A stretch of 64,000 nt of DNA from Azolla caroliniana (Eukaryota; Polypodiophyta). Both the position numbers and the translations under genes were made by a program. The notes under the pieces are model-generated. The model saw only the letters and a program-made list of their open reading frames with translations, searched no databases and was not told the origin of the DNA. Position 1 is the stretch's first letter, and every line of letters begins with the position of its first letter. Positions 23,703 through 33,530 of the stretch are shown here, piece by piece. Location: assembly GCA_043228905.1 (NCBI GenBank), contig JBHGNT010000014.1, forward strand, positions 16,740,001 to 16,804,000, written 5' to 3'.

Positions 23703-25256
23703 TTATGTACAAAACCTTGTAGGGACGCGATAGTTCCATCTTATGTGGATGCCCACTGACTCAAGAAAGGGAGAGGACGACCATTGTTGGATGAAGGCTA
23801 TTCGCTGTCTTTCAACTCCATTGGAGCCGCCCTTGAGGCCATCATATTGGCTCTTTAGAGTGGCTACAATTTCACTCCATATCTCTTGTAGTAACCTTGT
23901 TGGATGCGCGGTTTGGTTGGAGAAGACCAGTCTACACCGTTGTTTCAATAGAATCCAAAGAGTTATAGGGCTGACCAATTCCAACACAACTTGAGATTTG
24001 TCATTAAGAGGAGCTTAGTGGACATTGCCGATGGTGGAGAAAAAAACCTCTTGTGCTTTTATCACCAAAGTCATCCCGTCCCTTGATGCGCGTATTTGCC
24101 AACTGGGGTCTGCCATGATAGCCAACATATATTTCCCCACTTTGTTTGAGCCTTGCACTTGGCATAATTGCAACAAGCGACCAACCCCCCGCCATATTCG
24201 ATGGGACGTTGGGCAGTCCCACGGAGCGTGTCGTATTGATTCTATTGCATTTGGGCACTCTACACAATTAGGAGAGCTAAGGATCCCACGTTGCCATGCT
24301 CCCACCAATAGTGACTTATGTATTAATAGCCATTGGAATGTGGTAATTCGCCTCGCGTGTTGTTGTTTCCAGATTTTCTGCCAAAACTTGGTGATAATTG
24401 TGTGAGGAACTTGAAATGTGTGCCAGACCTTTGCATCATCCGGCTCTCGGGTGGTTTGAGCATCTCGAATGTGGCAACCCAATCTAGTTGTGAATTGGAA
24501 GAAAGGGATGGGTTTGCCTCCTTGCCCCGCGTAAGGATCACACCATGTCCATTGCAAAGGTTCCCAATTGACTTTACTTAGCCATGTGTTTTCATGAGTA
24601 CATATGTGCCAATCGGGTTGTACTTTGATCAGATCAGGATCTACAATCCATTTATGACCAGTATACGCGAGTACTCGAATTGTGTTATTCTGTGTGGGTG
24701 TCTCAGTGTCTCGCAATTCAGAGCCTTTGGTCCTGTCTGGTGTTCCCCTACCCCTCAGGATCAAAGATCCCTCCTCCTCATAACCTATCCATTTCTCCAT
24801 TGTCTTCCTTTGAGTAGCAGCTTCCCTAATCAGTAGAGCGTTAATGATTTCCGATCTCATAGTCCATCCACCCCTGATTCCATGGAGTATGTTGGCTTGA
24901 TCTTGTAGTGGCAGTTACATAAATCATCTCCAACATTCTATACTTTTTCCTGAACCTTCTGTAATGTATCCCCATGACAACCCCTTACATGATCCTAGTA
25001 GTTGATTAGATTCATCCTTGATACATGGGTTCCATAGGATATATTGTCTGAGCCAGGCAAGTTTGGAACTCGGTTGATCGCACTTGAGCCCTCGACGAAT
25101 GTCACACCATGCCTTCCACATGGATGCACTAAATCTATCCTCCAATTGGTGGGAGAAACTAGGTTTGAGATCCATGTTTAGAATCCACCCCATTTGGGGG
25201 GCCCAATTGACCCCTTTTCGTGGCCTAAAGTAAGCTAAACGTAACCGCAGTAGCAT
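23703..25256 (-). pseudogene. LINE ORF2 C-terminal zinc-binding (zf-RVT) region
   Basis: Frames at 24015-24860, 24924-25256 and 23703-23987 together match the LINE piece at 16757-18310. They show AHENTWLSKVNW-type blocks, FQWLLIHKSLLVGAW and CVECPNAIESIRHAPWDC with conserved Cys and His. One or more frameshifts separate the blocks. Confidence 0.85.
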
Positions 25257-25657
25257 TTTCCAATAGTCATTTCCTAGTTGGAGTCCTCACACCATAAATT
25301 TGGCAAGTAAGGCTTTTGGTTGTGAAAGGGGATCAATAAGACCCAATCCCCCTCTCGACTTAGGTGTCGTGAGTATAGGCCACGTCACCCGCGAGTTACA
25401 TGATCTTCCTTACCAGACTAAATGTAGTTGCGTACCAATCGTAAGTAAGCTAAACGTAACCGCAGTAGCATTTTCCAATAGTCATTTCCTAGTTGGAGTC
25501 CTCACACCATAAATTTGGCAAGTAAGGCTTTTGGTTGTGAAAGGGGATCAATAAGACCCAATCCCCCTCTCGACTTAGGTGTCGTGAGTATAGGCCACGT
25601 CACCCGCGAGTTACATGATCTTCCTTACCAGACCAAATGTAGTTGCGTACCAATCGT
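25228..25657. repeat. 215-bp tandem duplication inside the LINE
   Basis: Bases 25228-25442 are repeated directly at 25443-25657. The copies are nearly identical; the one difference I see is GACTAAATG against GACCAAATG near their ends. A diverged element carrying near-identical copies means the duplication is recent, or is an assembly effect. Confidence 0.85.
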
Positions 25658-26251
25658 TGAATCTGATGTATACTTTCCTTGGAGATTGTCCAACATGATA
25701 GACTATACCATGTTGTTTCGAGTAGTACCTGGTTTGCCACTATGATGCGACCTGCTAGTGACAGTTTTTTCGAACTCCAACGTATCAACTTTTGTTGAAT
25801 GGAATGGATAACGTGTGCAATCATAGTTCCCGACGGTATGTTGAAACCAATTTGGAAACCCAAATATTTGGTCCTCGCTCCTTGATTGATCCATTTGAAA
25901 GCGGGATGTGGGTGCCACGCAGGATGTGTTTCATGAGAAAGCCATATTGCACAGGATTTGTGCCAATTGATCATGGCATTGGAGCTCTTACAAAATACGT
26001 CTAACCCACTTTCTAGCTTTTGGAGGTTTTCCAAGTCCCCTTGCAGGTAGACCGTTGTGTCATCTGCAAATTCTATATCCAGGATGCTTTGGTGAGAATG
26101 AGGTACAGGAAGACCACGTAGGTTGAGATGTCGCGAGTTGAGAAAGTAAGAGAGTGCTTCGACGTATAATAGAAATAAGGATGGAGCTCATGGGCATCCA
26201 TGTCGTACAGATCAGGATATTCAAAAAACGGGGACCCTTTCACCTGCCAGT

Positions 26252-27016
26252 GAAACGCTGTCGTGCCTTTCGGCGCCGGATCGTTGCGTGAGTCGGGTGG
26301 GAACCGCCGAGGTTTTGGACTAGGAGAAAGAAGAATATGAGATGAGGCTAGTAATGAATAGATTATTAGAAAGAGAGATAGAAATTTCGTGAATCCCACG
26401 AGTGTATTGTATTCGATTAATCAATATTTAGATAAGAATATGTATTTAGATTGAAAGAAAGATATAAGAAACTTGTGAATCCCACAAGTATAGATTATAT
26501 TATTTTCGTGAATCCCACGATTATATTAATTGGTGTTTTAGGAAATATATCCAATTTCCCAAATATTTTTCACACACCTATTACATTGTGCTCCTCATCC
26601 TTATATAGAGATGAGAGAGTCTTTTGCAACCCATACGTTTTCTCTAACTATAGACTCCATGCTTTTTCTATAGATAGACTATATGCTTTATCTAAAGTGA
26701 TCATGCTTTTTCTAACTTGTGCGTTTTTTTTATTGACTATAGTGTTCATGCACGTTACATGTGCATGTGTAGCTTTTTCTTTTATCATGCGTTTTTCTAA
26801 AGTTTATCCTAGCGTGAACTTACCTTTCTATGTGGAACATCTACTTTTTAACATTAATAAAATGCTAGTGTAATGGTAAGACATTACATTAGTAACATGG
26901 AGGTGCAAGGTTTGAATCTTGCCCTATGCATGTTATATACATTCTAATCTTTTCTACTATTTATTCATATTTATTAAATCGGTACTTTATAAGTTTTTCA
27001 CGTAGTGTACGAAATA
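26252..27016. mobile_element. 765-bp insertion within the LINE reverse transcriptase
   Basis: The LINE coding sequence stops matching at both ends of this segment and joins in frame (VV-VLAG) if it is removed. CAGT stands at both edges (26248-26251 and 27017-27020), a possible 4-bp target duplication. Inside are three similar stem-loops (26387-26520), a TATA-like TTATATAGAG near 26602 and a tRNA-like box A/box B pair (26868-26940). No terminal inverted repeat, TG...CA ends or coding domain was found, so the class is unknown. Confidence 0.6.
26868..26940 (+). repeat. tRNA-derived SINE-like head within the nested insertion
   Basis: TAGTGTAATGGTAAGAC resembles box A, and AGGTTTGAATCTTGCC about 40 bp on resembles box B. 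It is not a complete tRNA. Confidence 0.5.
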
Positions 27017-28404
27017 CAGTACGACAACGCAACAGTTGTCATTCCTATAAAGTCTTGCAATGCCTTTGATCCATGTCTCTTGAAAGCCGAGTTTCCCCAT
27101 CACACTTTCTAGAAAGTTCCAGCATACCCTGTCATATGCTTTCTCAAAATCTATAGCACCACCGCTACCTTGTTGTTGGTACGCTTGGCAAGGGCTATTG
27201 CTTCCCAGAATGAGAAGAGGTTGTCTAGGATGCTCCGATTTCTAACGAAACCTGTCTGGACGGATGAATGAGTTGAGGGAGAAGTGGTGTTAAACGGCGT
27301 GCCACGATTTTTGTGAGCAACTTATAGACAGTATTGAGAAGAGTTATGGGCCGCTACTTACTAATGTCGTTGGCACTCCCGCCACTTTTAGGAATGAGAT
27401 GTATCATCCCCTGTCCAAATTCCTCCGGCATGTTTCCAGAGGTGATGATCTCCTCATATGCCTGGAGGAGGTCTTCTTTAATAGTGTCCCAAAGGCATGT
27501 GAAAAAGTGAGGGATGAGACCGTCAATTCCGGGGCAACTATTTGCATCCAAATCAGAGAGGGCCTCCCATATCTCGATGATTGATAGGGGACGCACAAGC
27601 CATGTATTCATTTCCGTCGTGACTTTATCGGGTATGCTTTGGAGGATAATATCTTCTCTTATGTCTTCCCCTGTGGCCATAGTATCTTCGGTAAGTAGGC
27701 GTTATAGTAACTTGTGGCAATATTCCTCATTTCGTCGCCATCCTTAGTGGTCGTTCCATCCTCTCAATTGAGGTTGCGCATCATTGTTCTAGCGTGCCTC
27801 GGGCCTTTGGAGCGTAAGAATTCCTTCATGGTTTTGTCCCCTACTCGAATCGATCGCGCCATGCTTCCATGAAACTCTATGTCATATATTTCCTTTTCCA
27901 CCATGTTGAGTTCATGTTTGGCCATGGCAACTTGTCCTGCAATCCAACTACATGACGGGTATCTCTGTTGGGGTCGTTGTAAGGCTATTGTTTCCCGTTT
28001 TGTCCTCTATCTCTTTTCCTAAGCATCCTTGCTTCTGGTCTTGACAATCTCATGTAGGAGAGTTGAAGCTCTTGTTAATTTAGTAGAAGTTTGTTGGATG
28101 TTGATGAGTCATTGATGGGTAATGACCATTGGTTGGAGAGTTGTTCCTTCACCTCTATAACTGTGTAAATAGTGTGTGGGATGCGAGGCTGGAATGGGCC
28201 CCATTTTTAGTGCAATTGAGAATGACCAACTACTAGGTAATGGTCAAAGAAAGTCATGCCTGGAGTTATGCAACACCACCCTCCCTTCGCTTCTAGAGCC
28301 TCGCCCACATAAATGCGGTCAATGCGAGATAGGGGTCCACCATTCCGCTCGTCTGATCGAGAGAATAAGAGAGAATCCCTTTTTCGTTGGAAGTTGTCAG
28401 AATG

Positions 28405-29049
28405 TTAGATGTCTCGCAGGTTAAGGTGTACACATAACTTCTCCCATTGTTTACGTTCCCTTCCTTGTAGCACTATGGGGTTGTTGTTGGAGCTATCGTG
28501 AATGGATTCGATCATATTAAAATCCCCTCCAATGCACCACTCTTCCGCACCCGCTACTTGTAGGTGGATGCGTTCCCAGAATGTTGCCCTTTCTGTTCTG
28601 CTATTTGGAGCATAAACATTCATGAAATTCTAGCATTGCCCTTGGATGGCCAACGTGCAAAAATGTGCCCTATTAGGTATAAGTGATTCCTGGTGTATTA
28701 AGCCTTGGGCTAGATGTTCCCGAATCAAAGTGCAAATACCACCATGATTTCCATCCTCCCCTATTGCTGGCTCCCAAATTTTTCAACATGATCATGGTAG
28801 AAGGTCTCCAACTTCCTTTGACTACGTGCTATCGAGGTGGTGTTCCTGCAACATGATGATGTCAACAACACTCCCTAATAAATATTCCTCAAGATCCCTT
28901 CTTAGTTTCCATCTGTTTTGCTGGTCTAGTCGACTTCTGAGCCCTTGCATGTTCCATGTTACAATCTTCATACTCATGGAATAGGGTGGGAGATTGTCAG
29001 TTGTTCCTGGTGCTTTGCACAACAGGTTGTGAGTGGGGAGACTCACCAT
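28405..29049 (-). pseudogene. LINE ORF2 apurinic-type endonuclease remnant
   Basis: The frame at 28822-29049 has MKIVTWNMQGLRS and IIMLQEHHL, the opening motifs of an APE-type endonuclease (metal-binding N and E). The frame at 28405-28623 has MNVYAPNSRTERATFW and WCIGGDFNMIES, the later NVYAP and GGDFN motifs. The region between them is broken. In an active element this domain nicks the target DNA. Confidence 0.85.
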
Positions 29050-29323
29050 TTAGACATCTAGTCATTTCCAGGGATGGAATGTTGGTCCAAATCCAAGAGT
29101 GGAGTTTGTGGGCTATCTGGTGAGCTTCAATAGTCCCTTCCTACTTCTCATAGAAATAGTAGAACCCTAGAGTTAGTTGGATGTCTATGATAGTCCGCAA
29201 GTGGATGTGGCAGAGATGAGGTTCCTCTTCATCCATGGTGCACTAGAATTCTGTGTTATTCCAATGCTTCTTTAGTTTGTTCATGAGGGCTTTATCTCTT
29301 ATTTTTATGACAAAATAGGTTGC

Positions 29324-30142
29324 TTAACTACATAGGGTATCTTTGATCTTGGACTTGGACCAATCCTCTTGTGTCGAAAGCAAGAGTGGAAAAGAAATTG
29401 AGCTCGTCGGTACTCCATTCGTGTGTACCATCGATACATGTACCCTTATTTTATCCAATGTCATATGCCCTATACCTAGCCATTTTAGGGCATTTTGCGA
29501 GTGTGGTTCAAGGTCCTGGCTAGATGTATCACACTCATTTATGGCTGGGAAGGCTATGATCTGAGGCGTGATATTCAAACTATTGCCTTGGTTTGTTGTT
29601 TCTCCATTGGGTGCAGTTCCGTTAAAGCTCCGCATTAGGGTCTTAACATGACTTATCCTTCACCGCTTCCCTGTTTTGTAAGCTTTAACGAGGATTTTCT
29701 CTTGTGTGTTTGGAGTCACCTTGGGCCTTTCCTTGGGGCTTAAGAAAGCACTAGGGAAGTGTTCATCTGTGGGGGGGAGCTCTTGTAGTAGATCAAAACA
29801 ATTGGGGTTCACTGGCGATGAAGGATTTTGTGACTGTGGAGTTTTACATAGGACATGGGATTTCCCCACCACTCGCCATTCCATCACAGCCTTATCGGGG
29901 TGTGGTGGGGGAGACTTCTGATTTCCTATGGTGTCTCAACCTTCCAAGGTCTCCATGGTGGGATCCTTAATGCGTCTCGTGGGGCAGTTCTTTTTTAAAT
30001 GACCAAGCTTTTTGCATGCAAAACATTGTCCCAGTGCGCCGATCACTTCTATGTGTTGTTCAATCCGTATTCCGTTTTTCCCCAAAATGAGGATCTTGAA
30101 AGGAAGTTTGTTGATGTCATGCACCAAGAGGAGGGACCCCAC
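29324..30142 (-). pseudogene. LINE ORF1 remnant with CCHC zinc knuckle
   Basis: The minus-strand frame from 30142 carries CFACKKLGHLKKNC, an exact CX2CX4HX4C zinc knuckle, preceded by LPFKILILGKNGIRIEQHIEV, as in the nucleic-acid-binding ORF1 of plant LINEs. Frames at 29660-29887 and 29324-29635 probably continue the protein but carry no recognised domain. The frame is cut by stops, and the N-terminal part before the knuckle is short, so ORF1 may be incomplete at its 5' end. Confidence 0.75.
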
Positions 30143-30150
30143 AAATGTTT
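30135..30150. repeat. Target site duplication, right copy (LINE 23.6-30.1 kb)
   Basis: GACCCCACAAATGTTT, identical to 23614-23629. Confidence 0.88.
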
Positions 30151-30245
30151 ATAGATATACAATGTTTATTTGGGCTAATACCAAAATTTAATAAGTATTG
30201 TGAATTCTTGCAAACTCATTATAAGATATTTATAAAGTATGCAAT

Positions 30246-30528
30246 AAATTATGATTGTCCTTTGCTTTGTTCCATGGTGGATAAGCCTCGGGCGAAACAT
30301 TCCACGAACAATACACCCTACAACAAAGAGTAAGTGTAGGGAGGCACCAATGAGAAGATATATTGAAACCCAATGGCCACGCAAACAAATAAATAAAGAT
30401 GGGGTGCTTAAATTATGATTGTCCTTTGCTTTGTTCCATAGTGGATAAGCATCGGGCGAAACATTCCACGAACAATACACCCTACAACAAAGAGTAAGTG
30501 TAGGGAGGCACCAATGAGAAGATGTATT
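30246..30528. repeat. 164-bp tandem duplication
   Basis: The stretch starting AAATTATGATTGTCC at 30246 is repeated from 30410 with few differences (for example CCATGG against CCATAG). The second copy is interrupted by the SINE-like insertion at about 30529, and its last part (CCCAATGGCCACGCAAAC) resumes at about 30760. Confidence 0.8.
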
Positions 30529-30746
30529 GAAACTAGATGGATGTAGCTTAGTTGGTAAGGTTGCCCAATGGAGACTAGGTGGTCATGGGTTCAACCCCTA
30601 CATTCCACAGTGGCATCTAGTGAAATAGAGATATATATGAAGTATATAATAAAGAGGTGGGGAAACTGGGTTTCGAACCCAAGACACAGTGCTTGTAGTG
30701 TTATCGACTTGCCACTAGGGTAAGTTAATTACGATAAAATAAAATA
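30529..30746. mobile_element. Composite SINE-like insertion with two opposed tRNA-like heads
   Basis: AAGATGTATT flanks the segment (30519-30528 and 30747-30756). It splits the second copy of the tandem duplication. At 30540-30600 there is a plus-strand box A (TAGCTTAGTTGGTAAG) and box B (GGGTTCAACCCC). At 30660-30725 a second pair lies on the minus strand (CTAGTGGCAAGTCG and GGGTTCGAAACCC). It therefore looks like two tRNA-derived units, 3' ends facing each other. Confidence 0.6.
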
Positions 30747-30756
30747 AAGATGTATT

Positions 30757-31280
30757 ACATCCCAATGGCCACGCAAACATTCCATTTCGATGCAAGAAGA
30801 AAGGAATATATGTTACTAGAACTTCTATACATGATATTGAAATTCATGGTAGCATATATTTTCTATTTTTGAAAATAATCACATAGATTTTCTTGAATCA
30901 AACTAGTTTTGCTCACAATACCTCCTTATATGTAAACGATGATTTGAGCAACCTAGGCTTACAAATCTACTTTGACACTGACTCAACTTGCAATTGTAGT
31001 TCACCACGCGTGGTTCAAGAAATTAATCTCTAAATAATTTTTGCCTCCTTTTTTTACAGTTCATTAATCACAATGGCCAAAGATCATGAACTAATGTATG
31101 TATATAGTCCAACAAAATAGAACTTTGCATTCTAGGGCATTATGAAGTCTTCAAAGTTCATTTGATCTCTTTGGAACATATAGGTATTATTCTAGAACAA
31201 ATGCTTTATAGGTTATAAAAAACATACAATTTTGTTTAGTTCAGCTTTCTCTTCCAAGGTTTTATTGAACATAGCAATTG
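30757..31280. other. No gene recognised
   Basis: AT-rich, nothing recognised apart from the resumed end of the 164-bp duplication near 30760. Confidence 0.35.
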
Positions 31281-31284
31281 CCCA

Positions 31285-31395
31285 TGGGATACTCATACTC
31301 TTTTCGCTAAAAAGGATGGAATGATATGTTCATATGTTGATTATCGACGTCTCAATAAAGTTATTATAAAAATAAAAACATGCTAACTTAGATGT
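31285..31395 (+). pseudogene. Short Gypsy reverse transcriptase scrap
   Basis: It reads (L)FSLKKDGMICSYVDYRRLNKVIIK, matching the Gypsy RT block VKKKDG...VDYRGLNKVTI. Nothing further is recognisable around it. Confidence 0.55.
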
Positions 31396-33208
31396 TGTCT
31401 AAAAACTACGTTTCGAATGCCATATTGATGTTACTAATCTATTGCTTATCATTTGTATCATTCATATTTTGTAACATTAATTGGCATATTCCTCGACTAT
31501 ATACATGTATAATATACATTAAAGGAATTGAGGGACATCTTAACACATCTCTGTCTCGTTGTCTATACATATATTAAGAGAATTTTATGTTAAACAAGTC
31601 AAGAGCAAACTTTGTTTACAGTTATTCAATTATAGTTATGCCACATTGTTTCAACACAATGCATTTGTTTTGAGTTTGCCTACTTTACAAACAATTTGTC
31701 AAGTAATATATATTTTTAGTTTTGAAGGGAGTTGTTTGAAATTTTATTATGATGTACACAAGCATTGTTGAAGTACACTATCAAGAAGCAACGCATCTGC
31801 TGATGTATTATTTTTATTTTCTTTTATTTTCCAAAAAAAACTGAACGTGTATTATTTGGAGAAATGCACTTGAGAATGCTTTAATGTGTTAAAGCTTCTT
31901 GTGACGACCACATCAATATTATTTATTGGTCTTTCTAGGTGCTAGAAACATCTCCATGGTTGACACCATTTGTCAAGCTAACCAAATTATTTATGCTACC
32001 TATCAAACATAGCAATTAGATCATATATGTCTGAACAACGAAACGTGTAGCATAGTTATAAGTTGTTGTTGTTGAGAGTAACTAGGTTAACCAATAGTCA
32101 TCCCATAGTCATTATTAGTAAGCCGACAATAATATCACATATTGTCTACTAATTAGCAAAAAGAGATCCAAGGTGTAGAATGACTACACCAAGTAATCAT
32201 ACATCATTTGTATTTCATGCTCTATGTTAATTCTTTCATTCTCATCAAAATTTATGAAAGGGCAGGTGATTGCCATAAGAGGCAAAAAGAAGAGACAAAA
32301 TAGAGCAAAGTTTTGCCCAATATTTTTCCACCTTAGAACTTTTGTATTTGATAGCCTCTTATAGCAACCTCCTCATTAATAAGGGGTGTATCACATTTTC
32401 ATGGATAATCAATGTAGAAGCCCGTTGCCCATCAATCTTATATATAGTCGTTTACATGGTATGGATAAAAATGAAAACACATTGGCAATGATGGTGGTGA
32501 CAAGCCGATGCGGTAGAGGACTAGGTTTCTAAGAAGAAACACATGAATCTCTCATCACAAAGAGCAAGAAAGCTTGATGCTTGCACTTTTGGTATGTAAC
32601 CAATCAATTATAAAAAGAAAATGGTTGTCTGACACAAGACATAAGCCAAAGACAAGTATCGGAGTGGAGATTGGATCAATGAGAGAATATGATTCTGAAG
32701 GCTAAGGGAGGCACTACACTTGAAGAACCATCAATTTTCTTCATCATTGTTGATGTAAAAACCCTTCCCATTTACCACAATGTGAATAAGCTCTACAAAT
32801 CAAATGAAGAAATGGACAATTTGTTTGGCTAGAAACAAGCAAATGTTTCAAGAGGAAGAAACATAAAAGAAAGTGTGGGCAATCAACAATCTCGAACAAT
32901 TGTGGATCAAAGAAGAGGTTATTAGATAGAGGGAACGAAATGAGCGAACAAGTTAAGGTTTAAATGATGAGTAACAAGCTTTAGAATTTTCCTAGATAAT
33001 TGATTGTTACGATAATAATGTGTATGACTAGCCTAATTTGGGCCATAATGTGAAGGGGGTATTTGGATTATGAAGATGTGAATGATTTGATGGAGAAAGA
33101 TGTGGTACAAAGCAAATATTGATAAGGAAATGAAGATGGAGTGCCTTGACAACAGCCAAATGAGTGTGCTTGAATTTAAAAAGCCTCATTCCTTTGTTAA
33201 GAGCTTCA
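31396..33208. other. No gene recognised
   Basis: AT-rich. Bases about 32050-32400 resemble about 33640-33900, sharing GAGAGTAACTAGG and TTCTCATCA...GAAAGGGCA, as a diverged direct repeat about 1.6 kb apart. Confidence 0.4.
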
Positions 33209-33530
33209 AGTAAAAATTGTTTAAAATGAAAAATCAGAAGGGTCTTGAGGAAAACGACAAATACAAACCCTAAACCTATACCCATGTAATTGAAATTCAC
33301 TTATGACACCCTAGCATGGTATTACGAAAATAATACGTATTTAAATTAGAATATCTTAGATGTTTTGTAACCTTCATACATCAAGCAAAAATTGTTAAAA
33401 ATGACAAATCATAAGGGTTTTGAGGCGAATAACCAATACCTCCCACCCCATGTAATTGCAATTCACTTACAATATTCTAACATGGTATTGTCAAAGTGAT
33501 ATGTATTTATTTTAGAATATCCTAGATTTT
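33209..33530. repeat. Diverged tandem repeat, about 173-bp unit, two copies
   Basis: The copies begin CAAGTAAAAATTG (33209) and CAAGCAAAAATTG (33382). They share AAGGG-T-TTGAGG, CCATGTAATTG-AATTCACTTA and CATGGTATT blocks in order, at roughly 80 percent identity by eye. Confidence 0.65.

Larger units (their letters stand above)
25600..27780 (-). pseudogene. LINE ORF2 reverse transcriptase remnant, split by an insertion
   Basis: The frame at 27354-27680 has the SCPGIDGL and IHLIPKSGG motifs. Sequence at 27030-27350 continues in mixed frames with RPITLLNTVYK and RLYRNDNCCVV. After the 26252-27016 insertion the domain resumes with SVRHGCP (about 26200) and a catalytic FADD (about 26060), then LENLQKLESG and KYLGFQIGF (25600-26034). 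FADD replaces the usual YADD. Stops and frameshifts inactivate it. Confidence 0.85.
23630..30134 (-). mobile_element. Nearly complete L1-type LINE with 16-bp target site duplication
   Basis: GACCCCACAAATGTTT occurs at 23614-23629 and 30135-30150 and bounds a 6.5-kb minus-strand element. In transcription order it holds an ORF1 zinc knuckle (29936-30142), endonuclease (28405-29049), reverse transcriptase (about 27780-25600, interrupted) and the C-terminal zinc-binding region (25256-23703). A T-rich stretch at about 23628-23652 is the reversed tail. All frames are broken. Two later changes lie inside: a 215-bp tandem duplication (25228-25657) and a 765-bp insertion (26252-27016). Without the insertion and the extra repeat copy it would be about 5.5 kb, near full length for a plant L1. 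Confidence 0.88.

Noticed and set aside
30540-30612. A possible tRNA gene
   Set aside because: Box A and box B look good, but anticodon and T arms do not fold properly and the segment sits in a flanked SINE-like insert.
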